Source: Nocardioides astragali
GTDB taxonomy: Bacteria > Actinomycetota > Actinomycetes > Propionibacteriales > Nocardioidaceae
Direction of reading: 5' to 3'
DNA length: 64,000 bases
Assembly: GCF_024436375.1 (NCBI RefSeq)
Contig: NZ_JAFMZM010000001.1
Coordinates: 124,001 to 188,000 of the forward strand
Positions within the stretch are counted from its first letter, which is position 1, and every line of letters begins with the position of its first letter. Below the pieces are notes generated by a model that was not told the origin of the DNA, searched no databases, and was given only the letters and a program-made list of their open reading frames with translations. Made by a program: the position numbers and the translations under genes. This document shows positions 26,216 through 33,152 of the stretch, piece after piece.

Positions 26216-26644
26216 TCAGGCCTCGATGGCGGTGCGTGACTCGCTGTCGGTCTTGAGCTCGATCTTGCGAGGCTTGGCCTTCTCCGCGACCGGGACCACC
26301 AGCCGCAGGACGCCGTCTCGGTAGGACGCGTCGATGTGCTCGAGATCGAGGTTGTCGCCCAGCACCAGCTGGCGGCTGAAGGCGCCGCGCGGGCGCTCCG
26401 AGGCCAGCATCTGCCAGTCGCCGTTGTTCTGCGCGACGCGCTCGGCGCGGATCGTCAGGACGTTGCGCTCCACGTCGAGGTCGACCGAGTCGGCGCTGAC
26501 GCCGGGGAGGTCGAACTCGAGGACGAAGCGGTCGCCCTCACGCCACGCGTCCATCGGCATGACGACGGGACGGTTGGTCGTGCCCATGAGCTGCTGGGTG
26601 AGCCGGTCGAACTCACGGAACGGGTCAGCGTTGCGGATCAGCAT
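26216..26644 (-). CDS. Small heat-shock protein, Hsp20/alpha-crystallin family
   Basis: A 142-aa Hsp20. The alpha-crystallin domain runs from about residue 35 to 128 ([32 protein letters not shown]), with GVLRLVVPV carrying the conserved GVL. Holdase chaperone in the cytoplasm. AGGAGGAG lies upstream of the ATG. Divergent from the MerR/HspR-like regulator; the AT-rich intergenic region contains candidate promoters and an operator, so control by that regulator is inferred. Confidence 0.93.
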   Translation of the reverse strand: MLIRNADPFREFDRLTQQLMGTTNRPVVMPMDAWREGDRFVLEFDLPGVSADSVDLDVERNVLTIRAERVAQNNGDWQMLASERPRGAFSRQLVLGDNLDLEHIDASYRDGVLRLVVPVAEKAKPRKIELKTDSESRTAIEA

Positions 26645-26721
26645 GGTGCTCTCCTCCTGGTTCTCGTCGATCGGGTGAGGCCCTGCGCAAGTGCCTCAGA
26701 TGTATAACGAAGGGTATAGGT

Positions 26722-26738
26722 TTCTTATATTCCAAGAA
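26722..26738. promoter_or_regulatory. Candidate operator between hsp20 and merR-like gene
   Basis: Inverted repeat TTCTT-N7-AAGAA (26722-26726 and 26734-26738); the 7-bp spacer is the same as in the HspR HAIR element though the arms differ. On the minus strand TTGATT, 17 bp, TATAAG overlaps it and would be a good hsp20 promoter. A direct repeat AGAATCA-GCC-AGAATCA lies next to it. Confidence 0.5.
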
Positions 26739-26780
26739 TCAGCCAGAATCAAGTCCTGACGACGAGGAGGCGGGCGGAAG

Positions 26781-27065
26781 ATGGCACGACGCCAGGCCGG
26801 GGTGTTCGCGATCTCCGTTGCTGCGGAGATGACCTCGATGCAGATCCAGAACCTGCGCGTCTACGAACGGCGCGGACTCGTGACCCCGGACCGCACCGCA
26901 GGCGGCACCCGCCTCTACAGCGAGCAGGACGTCGAGCGGCTGCACCGGATCCGCGATCTCCTCGCGGCGGGGCTCAACCTCGCCGGCATCGCGAAGGTGC
27001 TGGCTCTCGAGGCCGAGAACGCCACCCTGCGCGAGCAGCTCGTACGCCTGCACGCGCGTCCCTGA
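26781..27065 (+). CDS. MerR/HspR-like transcriptional regulator
   Basis: A 94-aa MerR-type winged helix: VFAISVAAEMTSMQIQNLRVYERRGLVTPDRTAGGTRLYS, then a short coiled coil (EAENATLREQLVRL). It lacks any effector domain and is close to HspR in length and sequence. Strong AGGAGG Shine-Dalgarno 11 nt upstream. Divergent from hsp20, which it probably represses. Confidence 0.85.
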   Translation: MARRQAGVFAISVAAEMTSMQIQNLRVYERRGLVTPDRTAGGTRLYSEQDVERLHRIRDLLAAGLNLAGIAKVLALEAENATLREQLVRLHARP

Positions 27066-27156
27066 CCGCCGCCCGTGGCGGGCGCCCCGCGAGGGTCTCG
27101 GCGAGTCTCCGGCAGTGCCGGGAACACCCGGACGCCCGCCGAGCGTTGAGGGCGAC

Positions 27157-27618
27157 ATGACGTCTGGAGTCGTGGTGCTGATCTCGGCCTCCGTGCTCGC
27201 CCTCGCGCTCGGCGCCTGGCGCCTCGGGACCGACGGACGCTTCAGCGGCACCCACCTCGTACGCCGTTCCGCGGGGTCGGACGAGGACGACGTCGCCCCC
27301 GCGGCGGCACCGCCCGGTGCCGAGCTGGTGACCGCCGTCGGCCAGGTCCTGGGGGAGCGGGCCACGCTCCTGCAGTTCTCCAGCGCCTTCTGCGCGCCGT
27401 GCCGCGCCACCCGCCGGGTGCTCGGGGAGGTTGCTGGCCTCGTCGACGGGGTGGCCCACGTCGAGATCGACGCCGAGCACCACCTCGCGGCGACGCGCGC
27501 CTTCGGCATCCTGCGCACCCCGACGACGGTGGTGCTCGACGCGTCGGGTCTCGAGGTCGCACGTGCGACGGGGGCTCCCACGCGCCACCAGGTACTGACC
27601 GCGCTGGCGCAGGCGTGA
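27157..27618 (+). CDS. Membrane-anchored thioredoxin-like protein
   Basis: A 153-aa protein with an N-terminal membrane segment (VVVLISASVLALALGAW, residues 5-21) and a thioredoxin fold whose active site reads CAPC (in SSAFCAPCRATRR). The cis-proline region RTPTTVVLD is present. Topology would put the thioredoxin domain on one face of the membrane only, the side not certain. Precedes the leader peptide/DUF4395/sulfurtransferase genes and belongs with them in other actinobacteria. Confidence 0.85.
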   Translation: MTSGVVVLISASVLALALGAWRLGTDGRFSGTHLVRRSAGSDEDDVAPAAAPPGAELVTAVGQVLGERATLLQFSSAFCAPCRATRRVLGEVAGLVDGVAHVEIDAEHHLAATRAFGILRTPTTVVLDASGLEVARATGAPTRHQVLTALAQA

Positions 27619-27682
27619 TCTCAGGATATGGATGGGCCGGCCACATGGTGAGACGAGTGGGCGCCCGGCGTCCAGCAGCGCC

Positions 27683-27688
27683 TACTGT
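27683..27688 (+). promoter_or_regulatory. Leaderless promoter of the leader peptide
   Basis: -10 element TACTGT is followed after 7 nt by the ATG at 27696; transcription would begin at or next to the start codon. No convincing -35. Confidence 0.55.
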
Positions 27689-27695
27689 CCTCGTC

Positions 27696-27773
27696 ATGTC
27701 CTCGACCATGCTCACCAAGCGCCGCGCAGTGGATCACTGCCGCGTGCGCTCGGCGCTGTGTCGAATGTCGTAG
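27696..27773 (+). CDS. Putative cysteine-attenuation leader peptide (25 aa)
   Basis: A 25-codon reading frame whose C-terminal part TKRRAVDHCRVRSALCR closely resembles the actinobacterial 'putative leader peptide' family (…RRxVDLCRV…) found before sulfur-assimilation genes. Cysteine codons occur at positions 15 and 22 just before the stop. Two GC hairpins follow (27841-27863 with 9-bp arms, and 27864-27880) before the DUF4395 start. Ribosome stalling at Cys codons when cysteine is scarce would plausibly alter this RNA and raise expression of the sulfur genes downstream. Confidence 0.75.
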   Translation: MSSTMLTKRRAVDHCRVRSALCRMS

Positions 27774-27840
27774 GGGCCCCACCGCAGTCTTGAGCAGCTG
27801 AGTCCGCAACGTCGTCGGACCGTGCTCCCGGTGGGACCCA

Positions 27841-27880
27841 CGCGCTGGGGAGATCCCAGCGCGCCCGGCCGCGCGCCGGG
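27841..27880 (+). promoter_or_regulatory. Hairpins between leader peptide and DUF4395
   Basis: Hairpin 1: CGCGCTGGG/CCCAGCGCG, 5-nt loop (27841-27863). Hairpin 2: CCCGGC/GCCGGG (27864-27880). They lie between the leader-peptide stop and the CCCAGGAGAG ribosome site of DUF4395, so they are candidates for the attenuator structure. No T run is seen, which argues for translational or Rho-type control. Confidence 0.5.
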
Positions 27881-27908
27881 CCGACCCCTGCCGACTCCCA
27901 GGAGAGAC

Positions 27909-28397
27909 ATGTCCACCACCCATGCCGACCACGTCACGGCGGCGCCGCAAGCCTCTGCCGGTGTGGCCGGGCGCCCGCACGGGGCCATCGACCCCCGTGG
28001 ACCCCAGGTCGCCGCAGGACTGAGCGCGGTCGTCCTGGCTGCCGTGCTGGTGCTCCCGTCACCGGCCGGCGTCGTGCTGCTCGCCGCCCAGGCCGTGCTG
28101 TTCGCGATCGGAGCCGCACGGGGCGTGCACGCCACGCCGCAGGCCTGGCTGTTCCGCACCGTCGTCCGCCCCCTCCTGTCGCCGCCCACCGAGTGGGAGG
28201 CTCCCGAGCCCCCGCGCTTCGCGCAGGCGGTGGGCCTGGCCTTCGCCGTGATCGGCCTGGTCGCGTTCCTGGCCGGCGCTCCCACGGTGGGCCAGGTGGC
28301 GGTCGGTGCGGCCTTCGCCGCGGCCCTGCTCAACGCCGTCTTCGCCTTCTGTCTGGGATGCGAGGTCTACCTGCTCGTCCGACGCCTGACCGCCTGA
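27909..28397 (+). CDS. DUF4395 membrane protein
   Basis: A 162-aa membrane protein with four hydrophobic segments. The DUF4395 signature is visible: DPRGPQVAAGLSAVVLA at the first helix, PPRFAQAVGLAF in the middle and the conserved cysteine pair AFCLGCEVYLL at the end. The two cysteines suggest thiol or sulfur chemistry at the membrane. First gene of the DUF4395-sulfurtransferase-DUF1416 operon under the leader peptide. GGAGAG lies 1-2 nt before the ATG at 27909, rather close. Confidence 0.88.
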   Translation: MSTTHADHVTAAPQASAGVAGRPHGAIDPRGPQVAAGLSAVVLAAVLVLPSPAGVVLLAAQAVLFAIGAARGVHATPQAWLFRTVVRPLLSPPTEWEAPEPPRFAQAVGLAFAVIGLVAFLAGAPTVGQVAVGAAFAAALLNAVFAFCLGCEVYLLVRRLTA

Positions 28398-28399
28398 CC

Positions 28400-28440
28400 G
28401 GGTCTCGTGACAGGCGCCAGGGCGCCTTCCTCGACCAACG
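28400..28440 (+). repeat. Dispersed repeat, copy 1 (intergenic)
   Basis: About 41 nt beginning GGGTCTCGTGACAGGCGCC and ending CTTCCTCGACCAACG, 38 of 41 positions identical to the reverse complement of 42495-42534/5 inside the cysC gene. It lies between DUF4395 and the sulfurtransferase gene. Confidence 0.8.
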
Positions 28441-28480
28441 AATCGAACCGACTGTTCACCACCACAAGGAGCACACCACC

Positions 28481-29344
28481 ATGAGCCGTGAGAACTCGCT
28501 CGTCACCGCCCAGTGGGTCGAGGACAACCTCGACACCGACGGGATCGTCCTCATCGAGGTCGACGAGGACACCACCGCCTACGACAAGGGCCACATCAAG
28601 GGCGCCATCAAGCTCGACTGGACCACCGACCTCCAGGACCAGGTCCGCCGCGACTTCGTCAACAAGGCCCAGTTCGAGGCGCTGCTCTCCGAGCGCGGTG
28701 TCTCCAACGACGACACCGTCGTGCTCTACGGCGGCAACAACAACTGGTTCGCCGCCTACGCCTACTGGTACTTCAAGCTCTACGGCCACCAGGACGTCAA
28801 GCTGCTCGACGGCGGCCGCAAGAAGTGGGAGCTCGACTCCCGCGAGCTGACCGCGGAGCTGCCCACGCGCGCGAAGACGTCGTACACCGCCACCGAGCAG
28901 GACGCCTCCATCCGTGCCTTCCGCGACGAGGTCGTCGCCGCGATCGGCACCCAGAACCTGGTCGACGTGCGCAGCCCCGACGAGTACGCCGGCCGCCTCC
29001 TCGCCCCGGCCCACCTCCCGCAGGAGCAGGCCCAGCGCGCCGGTCACATCCCCACGGCCGCCAGCGTGCCGTGGAGCAAGGCTGCCAACGACGACGGCAC
29101 CTTCAAGTCCGACGACGAGCTCAAGGACATCTACACCGAGGCCGGCGTCGACTGGACCAAGGACACCATCGCCTACTGCCGCATCGGCGAGCGTTCCTCG
29201 CACACGTGGTTCGTGCTCAAGGAGCTCCTCGGCCAGGACAACGTGAAGAACTACGACGGCTCGTGGACCGAGTACGGCTCGCTCGTCGGCGTGCCCGTCG
29301 CGCTCGGCGACGAGCGCGGCTCTGCCGATGAGGGGGGCAACTGA
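28481..29344 (+). CDS. Thiosulfate sulfurtransferase (rhodanese, CysA/SseA type)
   Basis: A 287-aa tandem rhodanese. The N-terminal inactive domain carries LLDGGRKKWE, and the C-terminal domain carries the active-site loop CRIGERSSHTWF (Cys about 229). Transfers sulfane sulfur from thiosulfate to thiol acceptors. ATG at 28481 with AAGGAG 9 nt upstream. Followed within 1-2 nt by DUF1416, as in the mycobacterial cysA2-sseC pair. Confidence 0.93.
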   Translation: MSRENSLVTAQWVEDNLDTDGIVLIEVDEDTTAYDKGHIKGAIKLDWTTDLQDQVRRDFVNKAQFEALLSERGVSNDDTVVLYGGNNNWFAAYAYWYFKLYGHQDVKLLDGGRKKWELDSRELTAELPTRAKTSYTATEQDASIRAFRDEVVAAIGTQNLVDVRSPDEYAGRLLAPAHLPQEQAQRAGHIPTAASVPWSKAANDDGTFKSDDELKDIYTEAGVDWTKDTIAYCRIGERSSHTWFVLKELLGQDNVKNYDGSWTEYGSLVGVPVALGDERGSADEGGN

Positions 29345-29345
29345 C

Positions 29346-29648
29346 ATGTGCGGAGCAACTGAGGGCGGCCTGTCGCTCGACGGCGTCAACGTGGCCAAGG
29401 AGGCCGTGATCCAGGGCCAGGTGCTGCGTGGCAGCGAGCCCGTGCCCAACGCCTACGTACGCCTGCTCGACCGGACCGGTGAGTTCACCGCCGAGGTCCC
29501 CACCTCGGCGACCGGCCACTTCCGGTTCTTCGCCGGCGACGGCGAGTGGACCCTCCGGACCCTGGCCCCCCAGGCCGACCCGGTCGACACGCGAGTCGTG
29601 GCCGCCACCGGATCGGTGGCCGAGGTTCAGGTGCTCGTCGCCGGCTGA
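29346..29648 (+). CDS. sseC: DUF1416 protein (SseC-like)
   Basis: A 100-aa beta-rich protein that opens MCGATEGGLSLDGV, the conserved DUF1416 N-terminus (start Met then Cys), and contains VPNAYVRLLDRTGEFTAEVPTSATGHFRFFAG, a carboxypeptidase-regulatory-like fold. Always linked to the rhodanese gene; function in sulfur transfer unknown. Closed by a clear terminator. Confidence 0.9.
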   Translation: MCGATEGGLSLDGVNVAKEAVIQGQVLRGSEPVPNAYVRLLDRTGEFTAEVPTSATGHFRFFAGDGEWTLRTLAPQADPVDTRVVAATGSVAEVQVLVAG

Positions 29649-29660
29649 CAGCTGCGGACG

Positions 29661-29689
29661 AACCGCCCCGTGCTCGGCACGGGGCGGTT
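29661..29689 (+). terminator. Terminator of the sulfur operon
   Basis: Perfect 13-bp hairpin AACCGCCCCGTGC/GCACGGGGCGGTT with TCG loop, followed by TTGTTCCATTTT: a classical Rho-independent terminator. Confidence 0.92.
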
Positions 29690-29795
29690 TGTTCCATTTT
29701 CGCCTCATTTCCCTGATGCGCCCACGCCCTGTTGCGCGCGGCCCTTACGGTGGATGTCCGCTTCGGGGGTTGCGTCGAAGGTCGGAAGGGAAGTC

Positions 29796-31277
29796 GTGAC
29801 GTCTGGGATGGGAGCGACGGACACCGATGACCTGTGGCGCCTGACCATGGAGCATTCGCCGGTCGGCATGGCGCTGGTCTCTCCCGAGGGTGAGATCCTG
29901 GTGGCCAACGCGGCGCTGTGCGACATGCTCGGCTACGAGCCGGAGGCCCTGACGACCACCACCTTCCGGGACCTCACCCATCCCGACGACCGGGCCAGCG
30001 ACATGAGGCTGCTGGCGCAGGCCATGTCGGGGGCGATCTCCTCCTACCGCATCGTCAAGCGCTACATCCGCGCGGACGGCAGCACGTTGAACGGTGACCT
30101 GTCCGTCGCCCTCCTCCGCGCGTCCGACGGGACGCCGATCCACTTCATCTCCCAGATCGTCGACCTCACCGAGCGCCACGCGTTCGTGGAGCGGCTCGAC
30201 GCGGCGGAGGCGGCGGTCGAGTCCGAGCGGCGCAAGGCGGAGGCCGTGTACGGCTCCGTCGCGGTGGGCCTGCTGCTGCTCGACGCAGAGGGGGCCTACG
30301 TCGCCTACAACAGCCACCACCAGGTGTTCCTCGACCTCGCCTTCCCCGAGGGCCACCGCGGTTCGGCGGGCCAGCGCGGCTTCGTCTACGACGCGGACCA
30401 GACCCGGGAGCTGGAGTGCGAGGAGATGCCGTCGGTGCGCGCCTGCGCGGGCGAGGAGTTCGACGACCTGCTCATCTGGGTCGGTGAGGACCCCGTGGCC
30501 CGTCGGGCCGTGTCGGTCTCGGCGCGCTCGATCCGTGACCGCGCGGGGGAGCTGACCGGGGCGGCGCTGGCCTACCACGACGTGACCGAGCTGATGCGCG
30601 CGATCCGGGTCAAGGACGAGTTCGTGACCTCGGTGTCCCATGAGCTGCGTACGCCGCTGACCTCCGCCCTGGCCTACCTCGAGCTGCTGGACGAGACCGC
30701 CGAGGTCAGCGACGAGGTACGCCAACAGGTCAGAGCTGCGAGGCGCAACATCCTTCGCCTGTCCCATCTCGTGGCAGACCTGCTGTTCGCGACCCGGGCC
30801 GACTCCGGCTCGCCCCTGATCGACCCCTACCGGGTCGATCTGGTCACGGTGGTCTCCGAGGCCCTCGACGCCGCCCGCCTGCACGCGGCCGGGACCCCGC
30901 TGCGGATCGACGCCGACCTTCCCCCGTCCCTCGTGCTGATCGCTGACGGGCTGCGGCTGCGGCAGGTGGTCGACAACCTCGTCGCGAACGCCATCGCCTA
31001 CAACCCGTGCGGCGGACGGGTCCATGTCTCGCTGGCCGAGTCGGGGCGCGAGATCGTGCTCACCGTCGCCGACGACGGCGAGGGCGTCGAACAGTCCGAC
31101 GTGGGTGACATGTTCACCCGGTTCTTCCGCGGCGCCAACGCGCTGCGCCGCAGGGTCCCCGGCACCGGCCTGGGCCTGCACATCGTGCGGACGATCGTCG
31201 AGGCCCACGGCGGAGAGGTGTCCGTCGACAGCACCCTGGGTGAGGGCACCACGGTGCGCGTCGTCCTGCCCCGCTGA
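29796..31277 (+). CDS. PAS-domain sensor histidine kinase
   Basis: A 493-aa cytoplasmic kinase without membrane segment. Two PAS-like regions (about 13-135 with HSPVGMALVSPEGEILVANAAL, and 150-270) precede the dimerisation helix with phospho-acceptor VSHELRTPLTSALAYLELL (His about 287), then the ATPase domain with N box LVANAIAYNPCG, DDGEGV, and G2 box GTGLGLHIV. GTG at 29796 with GGAAGGG 5 nt upstream is preferred over the ATG at 29808. No response regulator is next to it. Ends at a terminator before the peptide gene. Confidence 0.9.
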   Translation: MTSGMGATDTDDLWRLTMEHSPVGMALVSPEGEILVANAALCDMLGYEPEALTTTTFRDLTHPDDRASDMRLLAQAMSGAISSYRIVKRYIRADGSTLNGDLSVALLRASDGTPIHFISQIVDLTERHAFVERLDAAEAAVESERRKAEAVYGSVAVGLLLLDAEGAYVAYNSHHQVFLDLAFPEGHRGSAGQRGFVYDADQTRELECEEMPSVRACAGEEFDDLLIWVGEDPVARRAVSVSARSIRDRAGELTGAALAYHDVTELMRAIRVKDEFVTSVSHELRTPLTSALAYLELLDETAEVSDEVRQQVRAARRNILRLSHLVADLLFATRADSGSPLIDPYRVDLVTVVSEALDAARLHAAGTPLRIDADLPPSLVLIADGLRLRQVVDNLVANAIAYNPCGGRVHVSLAESGREIVLTVADDGEGVEQSDVGDMFTRFFRGANALRRRVPGTGLGLHIVRTIVEAHGGEVSVDSTLGEGTTVRVVLPR

Positions 31278-31290
31278 GGCGCTCGTGCGA

Positions 31291-31319
31291 GGACCCCCCG
31301 CACGGGGTGCGGGGGGTCC
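31291..31319 (+). terminator. Terminator after histidine kinase
   Basis: Perfect 13-bp hairpin GGACCCCCCGCAC/GTGCGGGGGGTCC with GGG loop, 13 nt after the kinase stop. Confidence 0.8.
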
Positions 31320-31398
31320 GGGCGCGTACCGGGTGGGGACCGGTGCGTGTCTTGTGGGTGGGTCACAAGACGGTGCTCCGCGGGCTGAAAGATGGTGA

Positions 31399-31431
31399 TT
31401 TGCCAAGGAGTCTTGCCCAAGTTTGCCAAAC
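31399..31431 (+). promoter_or_regulatory. Triple TTTGCC box upstream of the peptide gene
   Basis: TTTGCCAA (31399-31406), TTGCCCAA (31413-31420) and the palindromic GTTTGCCAAAC (31421-31431) in close succession, ending 22 bp before the -35. The same motif occurs before the XRE-TPR gene (GTTTGCCAC at 33051-33059; TTTGAGGCAAA at 33071-33081). Placement suggests an activator site. Confidence 0.65.
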
Positions 31432-31453
31432 GGGAGAAGACTCGGCACCTGTT

Positions 31454-31481
31454 TTGACAGTATTTCCTCAGGCAGTACGGC
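31454..31481 (+). promoter_or_regulatory. Promoter of the peptide gene
   Basis: Consensus -35 TTGACA (31454-31459), 16 bp, weak -10 TACGGC (31476-31481). A strong -35 with a poor -10 next to upstream boxes fits activator-assisted transcription. Confidence 0.5.
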
Positions 31482-31528
31482 TCGGGACGCCCTGCACACC
31501 CCACCCAGCACCAACCCTTGGAGACATC

Positions 31529-31651
31529 ATGAACAGCAAGGCCCCCCGCATCATCGTCGCGTGCGTCGCCCTCGTCAGCCTCGCAGGCATGGCTGCGCCC
31601 GCCGACGCGGCCACGTCGAAGCCGCAGCAGCGCACCGTGTGGTGCTGCTGA
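31529..31651 (+). CDS. Secreted 40-aa peptide, candidate pheromone precursor
   Basis: A 40-codon gene with TTGGAGAC Shine-Dalgarno 5 nt before ATG 31529. The product has a basic N-terminus (MNSKAPR), a hydrophobic core (IIVACVALVSLAGMAA) and a cleavage region PADAA, leaving a 12-residue tail TSKPQQRTVWCC. Length, secretion signal and short C-terminal peptide fit the pro-peptides of RRNPP quorum systems. It has its own promoter and upstream boxes shared with the convergent XRE-TPR gene that ends 22 bp downstream. The last two residues are cysteines; disulfide or processing is possible. Other options are a bacteriocin-like or structural peptide. Confidence 0.68.
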   Translation: MNSKAPRIIVACVALVSLAGMAAPADAATSKPQQRTVWCC

Positions 31652-31673
31652 TCGGCTCTGATCTCGTCCCGGA

Positions 31674-33032
31674 TCAGCTGCGGGCGAGCGTGGACGTCGT
31701 CACGCGCGCCCGCAGCCCCGTGGAGACCGCCGCGCGCCGGTAGGCGTCCAGCGCGGCCTCGGACAACCCGACGCTCTCGAGCAGGTCGGCGAGGTCGAAC
31801 CACATCTGTCCTGCGCTCTGGTCGGCGCCGATGGCCGAGAGCCGGTGCACGGCCTTCTGGTAGGAGGCGGCAGCCAGGTCCGTGGACCCTTCCGCCGCGA
31901 AGGTCCTGCCCTCGAGGGTCAGTGCCTCGGCCTCGGCGAGTGGCGCGTGCCCGTCTGCGGTGGCGTGCACCTGCGCGATCAGCTCGCGGCTCGTGGTGAA
32001 GTCGCCGCCCAGGAAGGCGACACGAGCCAGGCCGAGGCACGTCCATGCGCGGTCGACAGGACTCGCGCTGCTCCACTCCATCTCGCCGGCAGCCTGCTCC
32101 AGGTTGTGCCGGGCCTCCTCGAGCTGAGGGGGATCCAGCTCCAGCTGCAGTCGCCCGACCTCGGTGCGCAGGCGGGCGAGGTTGCGGGCGTCCTGGCCCT
32201 CGCCGAGCAAGGCGAGCGCCCGCTCCGCAAGCGGCACCGCGGCCGCGACGTCGCCGCGCCTGGCTTGCATGGCGCTGGCGTTCCAGTAGGCCGAGGCTCG
32301 CGCCCTCGACGATCCGAGGGACTCGGCGCGAGCGATGGCCTTGCGGCAGAGGCGTACGGCGTGCGCGGTGTCGCCGCGCTCGAAGTGTGCTGCGGCCACG
32401 GTGACCGCGAGCTGGACGGCCTCGTCGCACGCGTCGAGCCCGGCCTCCTCGACCTGGGTCATCACGCGCTGGCCGCACTCGATGGCGCGGCCCAGGTCCC
32501 CGGTCTCGCGGTAGATGCGACTCAGGGCGATTCCGGCCTTGATCCGCGTCAGCCCGTCCGTCGACCGGTCGTCGATCAGGGACTCGAGCTCCATGACCGC
32601 GTCGTCCTCCCGGTTCGTGGCTTCCAGTGCCCGGGCGTGCAGGAGGCGCGCGCGTTCGTGCAGGCCGTCCATACGCGACACCGACAAGCGCTCGAGAGCG
32701 TGGTTGAGGTGCGTCTCGGCGTCCTCGGGCTGTCCGGACTCCAGGGACAGCTCGGCATAGTCGAGGGCGAGGCGGACCTCGTCGACCTCGCGGTGATCGG
32801 CCTCTCCCAGCAGGGCCTCCAGCGAGACCTGGAGCCGCAGCGCGAGCGCTTGGAGAGCCGGAGCGGTGGGGCGCCGGTGGCCGCTCTCGATGCGGGAGAG
32901 GTAGGCCACGGACATGATGCCGTGCGCCACCTCGCCCTGCGTGAGGCCACGAGCCTGGCGTGCTGACCTCAGGCGCCGTCCCAGCGCCTCACGGTCGATC
33001 TGGGCAAGCAGCGCGGCATGACGCGAGTCCAT
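31674..33032 (-). CDS. XRE-TPR regulator, RRNPP-like
   Basis: A 452-aa protein with an N-terminal XRE helix-turn-helix (about 13-68: LRSARQARGLTQGEVAHGIMSVAYLSRIESGHRRPTAPAL) followed by about ten tetratricopeptide-like helix pairs to the C-terminus (for example AETHLNHALERL, LAVTVAAAHFERGDTAHAVRLC, AAVPLAERALALLGEG). This layout is that of RRNPP cytosolic peptide receptors. ATG at 33032 is chosen because the TTTGCC boxes at 33051-33081 would otherwise fall in coding sequence (possible upstream start 33080). Convergent with the 40-aa peptide gene. Lies behind the cysN terminator. Confidence 0.83.
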   Translation of the reverse strand: MDSRHAALLAQIDREALGRRLRSARQARGLTQGEVAHGIMSVAYLSRIESGHRRPTAPALQALALRLQVSLEALLGEADHREVDEVRLALDYAELSLESGQPEDAETHLNHALERLSVSRMDGLHERARLLHARALEATNREDDAVMELESLIDDRSTDGLTRIKAGIALSRIYRETGDLGRAIECGQRVMTQVEEAGLDACDEAVQLAVTVAAAHFERGDTAHAVRLCRKAIARAESLGSSRARASAYWNASAMQARRGDVAAAVPLAERALALLGEGQDARNLARLRTEVGRLQLELDPPQLEEARHNLEQAAGEMEWSSASPVDRAWTCLGLARVAFLGGDFTTSRELIAQVHATADGHAPLAEAEALTLEGRTFAAEGSTDLAAASYQKAVHRLSAIGADQSAGQMWFDLADLLESVGLSEAALDAYRRAAVSTGLRARVTTSTLARS

Positions 33033-33050
33033 CGGCCTATTGTGGGTCAC

Positions 33051-33081
33051 GTTTGCCACCGTGGAGTCGATTTGAGGCAAA
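33051..33081. promoter_or_regulatory. TTTGCC boxes upstream of the XRE-TPR gene
   Basis: GTTTGCCAC (33051-33059) and inverted TTTGAGGCAAA (33071-33081; reverse complement TTTGCCTCAAA), 19 bp or more upstream of the regulator start. Same core as before the peptide gene, pointing to autoregulation. Confidence 0.6.
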
Positions 33082-33096
33082 GTCTGCTCAAGAAAT

Positions 33097-33145
33097 CGCG
33101 CTCGCCTCGCCCGTCCGGACCAGTCCGACGAGCGAGGCGAGCGCG
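33097..33145 (-). terminator. Terminator after cysN
   Basis: A 19-bp stem (33097-33115 with 33127-33145, one mismatch) with an 11-nt loop, followed on the minus strand by a T-rich GATTTCTTGAG. It separates cysDN from the XRE-TPR gene. Confidence 0.78.
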
Positions 33146-33152
33146 AGTGGCC

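Noticed and set aside
33051..33080. Longer start for the XRE-TPR gene at 33080
   Set aside because: The first 16 codons would cover the TTTGCC boxes and resemble no part of XRE families; the ATG at 33032 is better placed.
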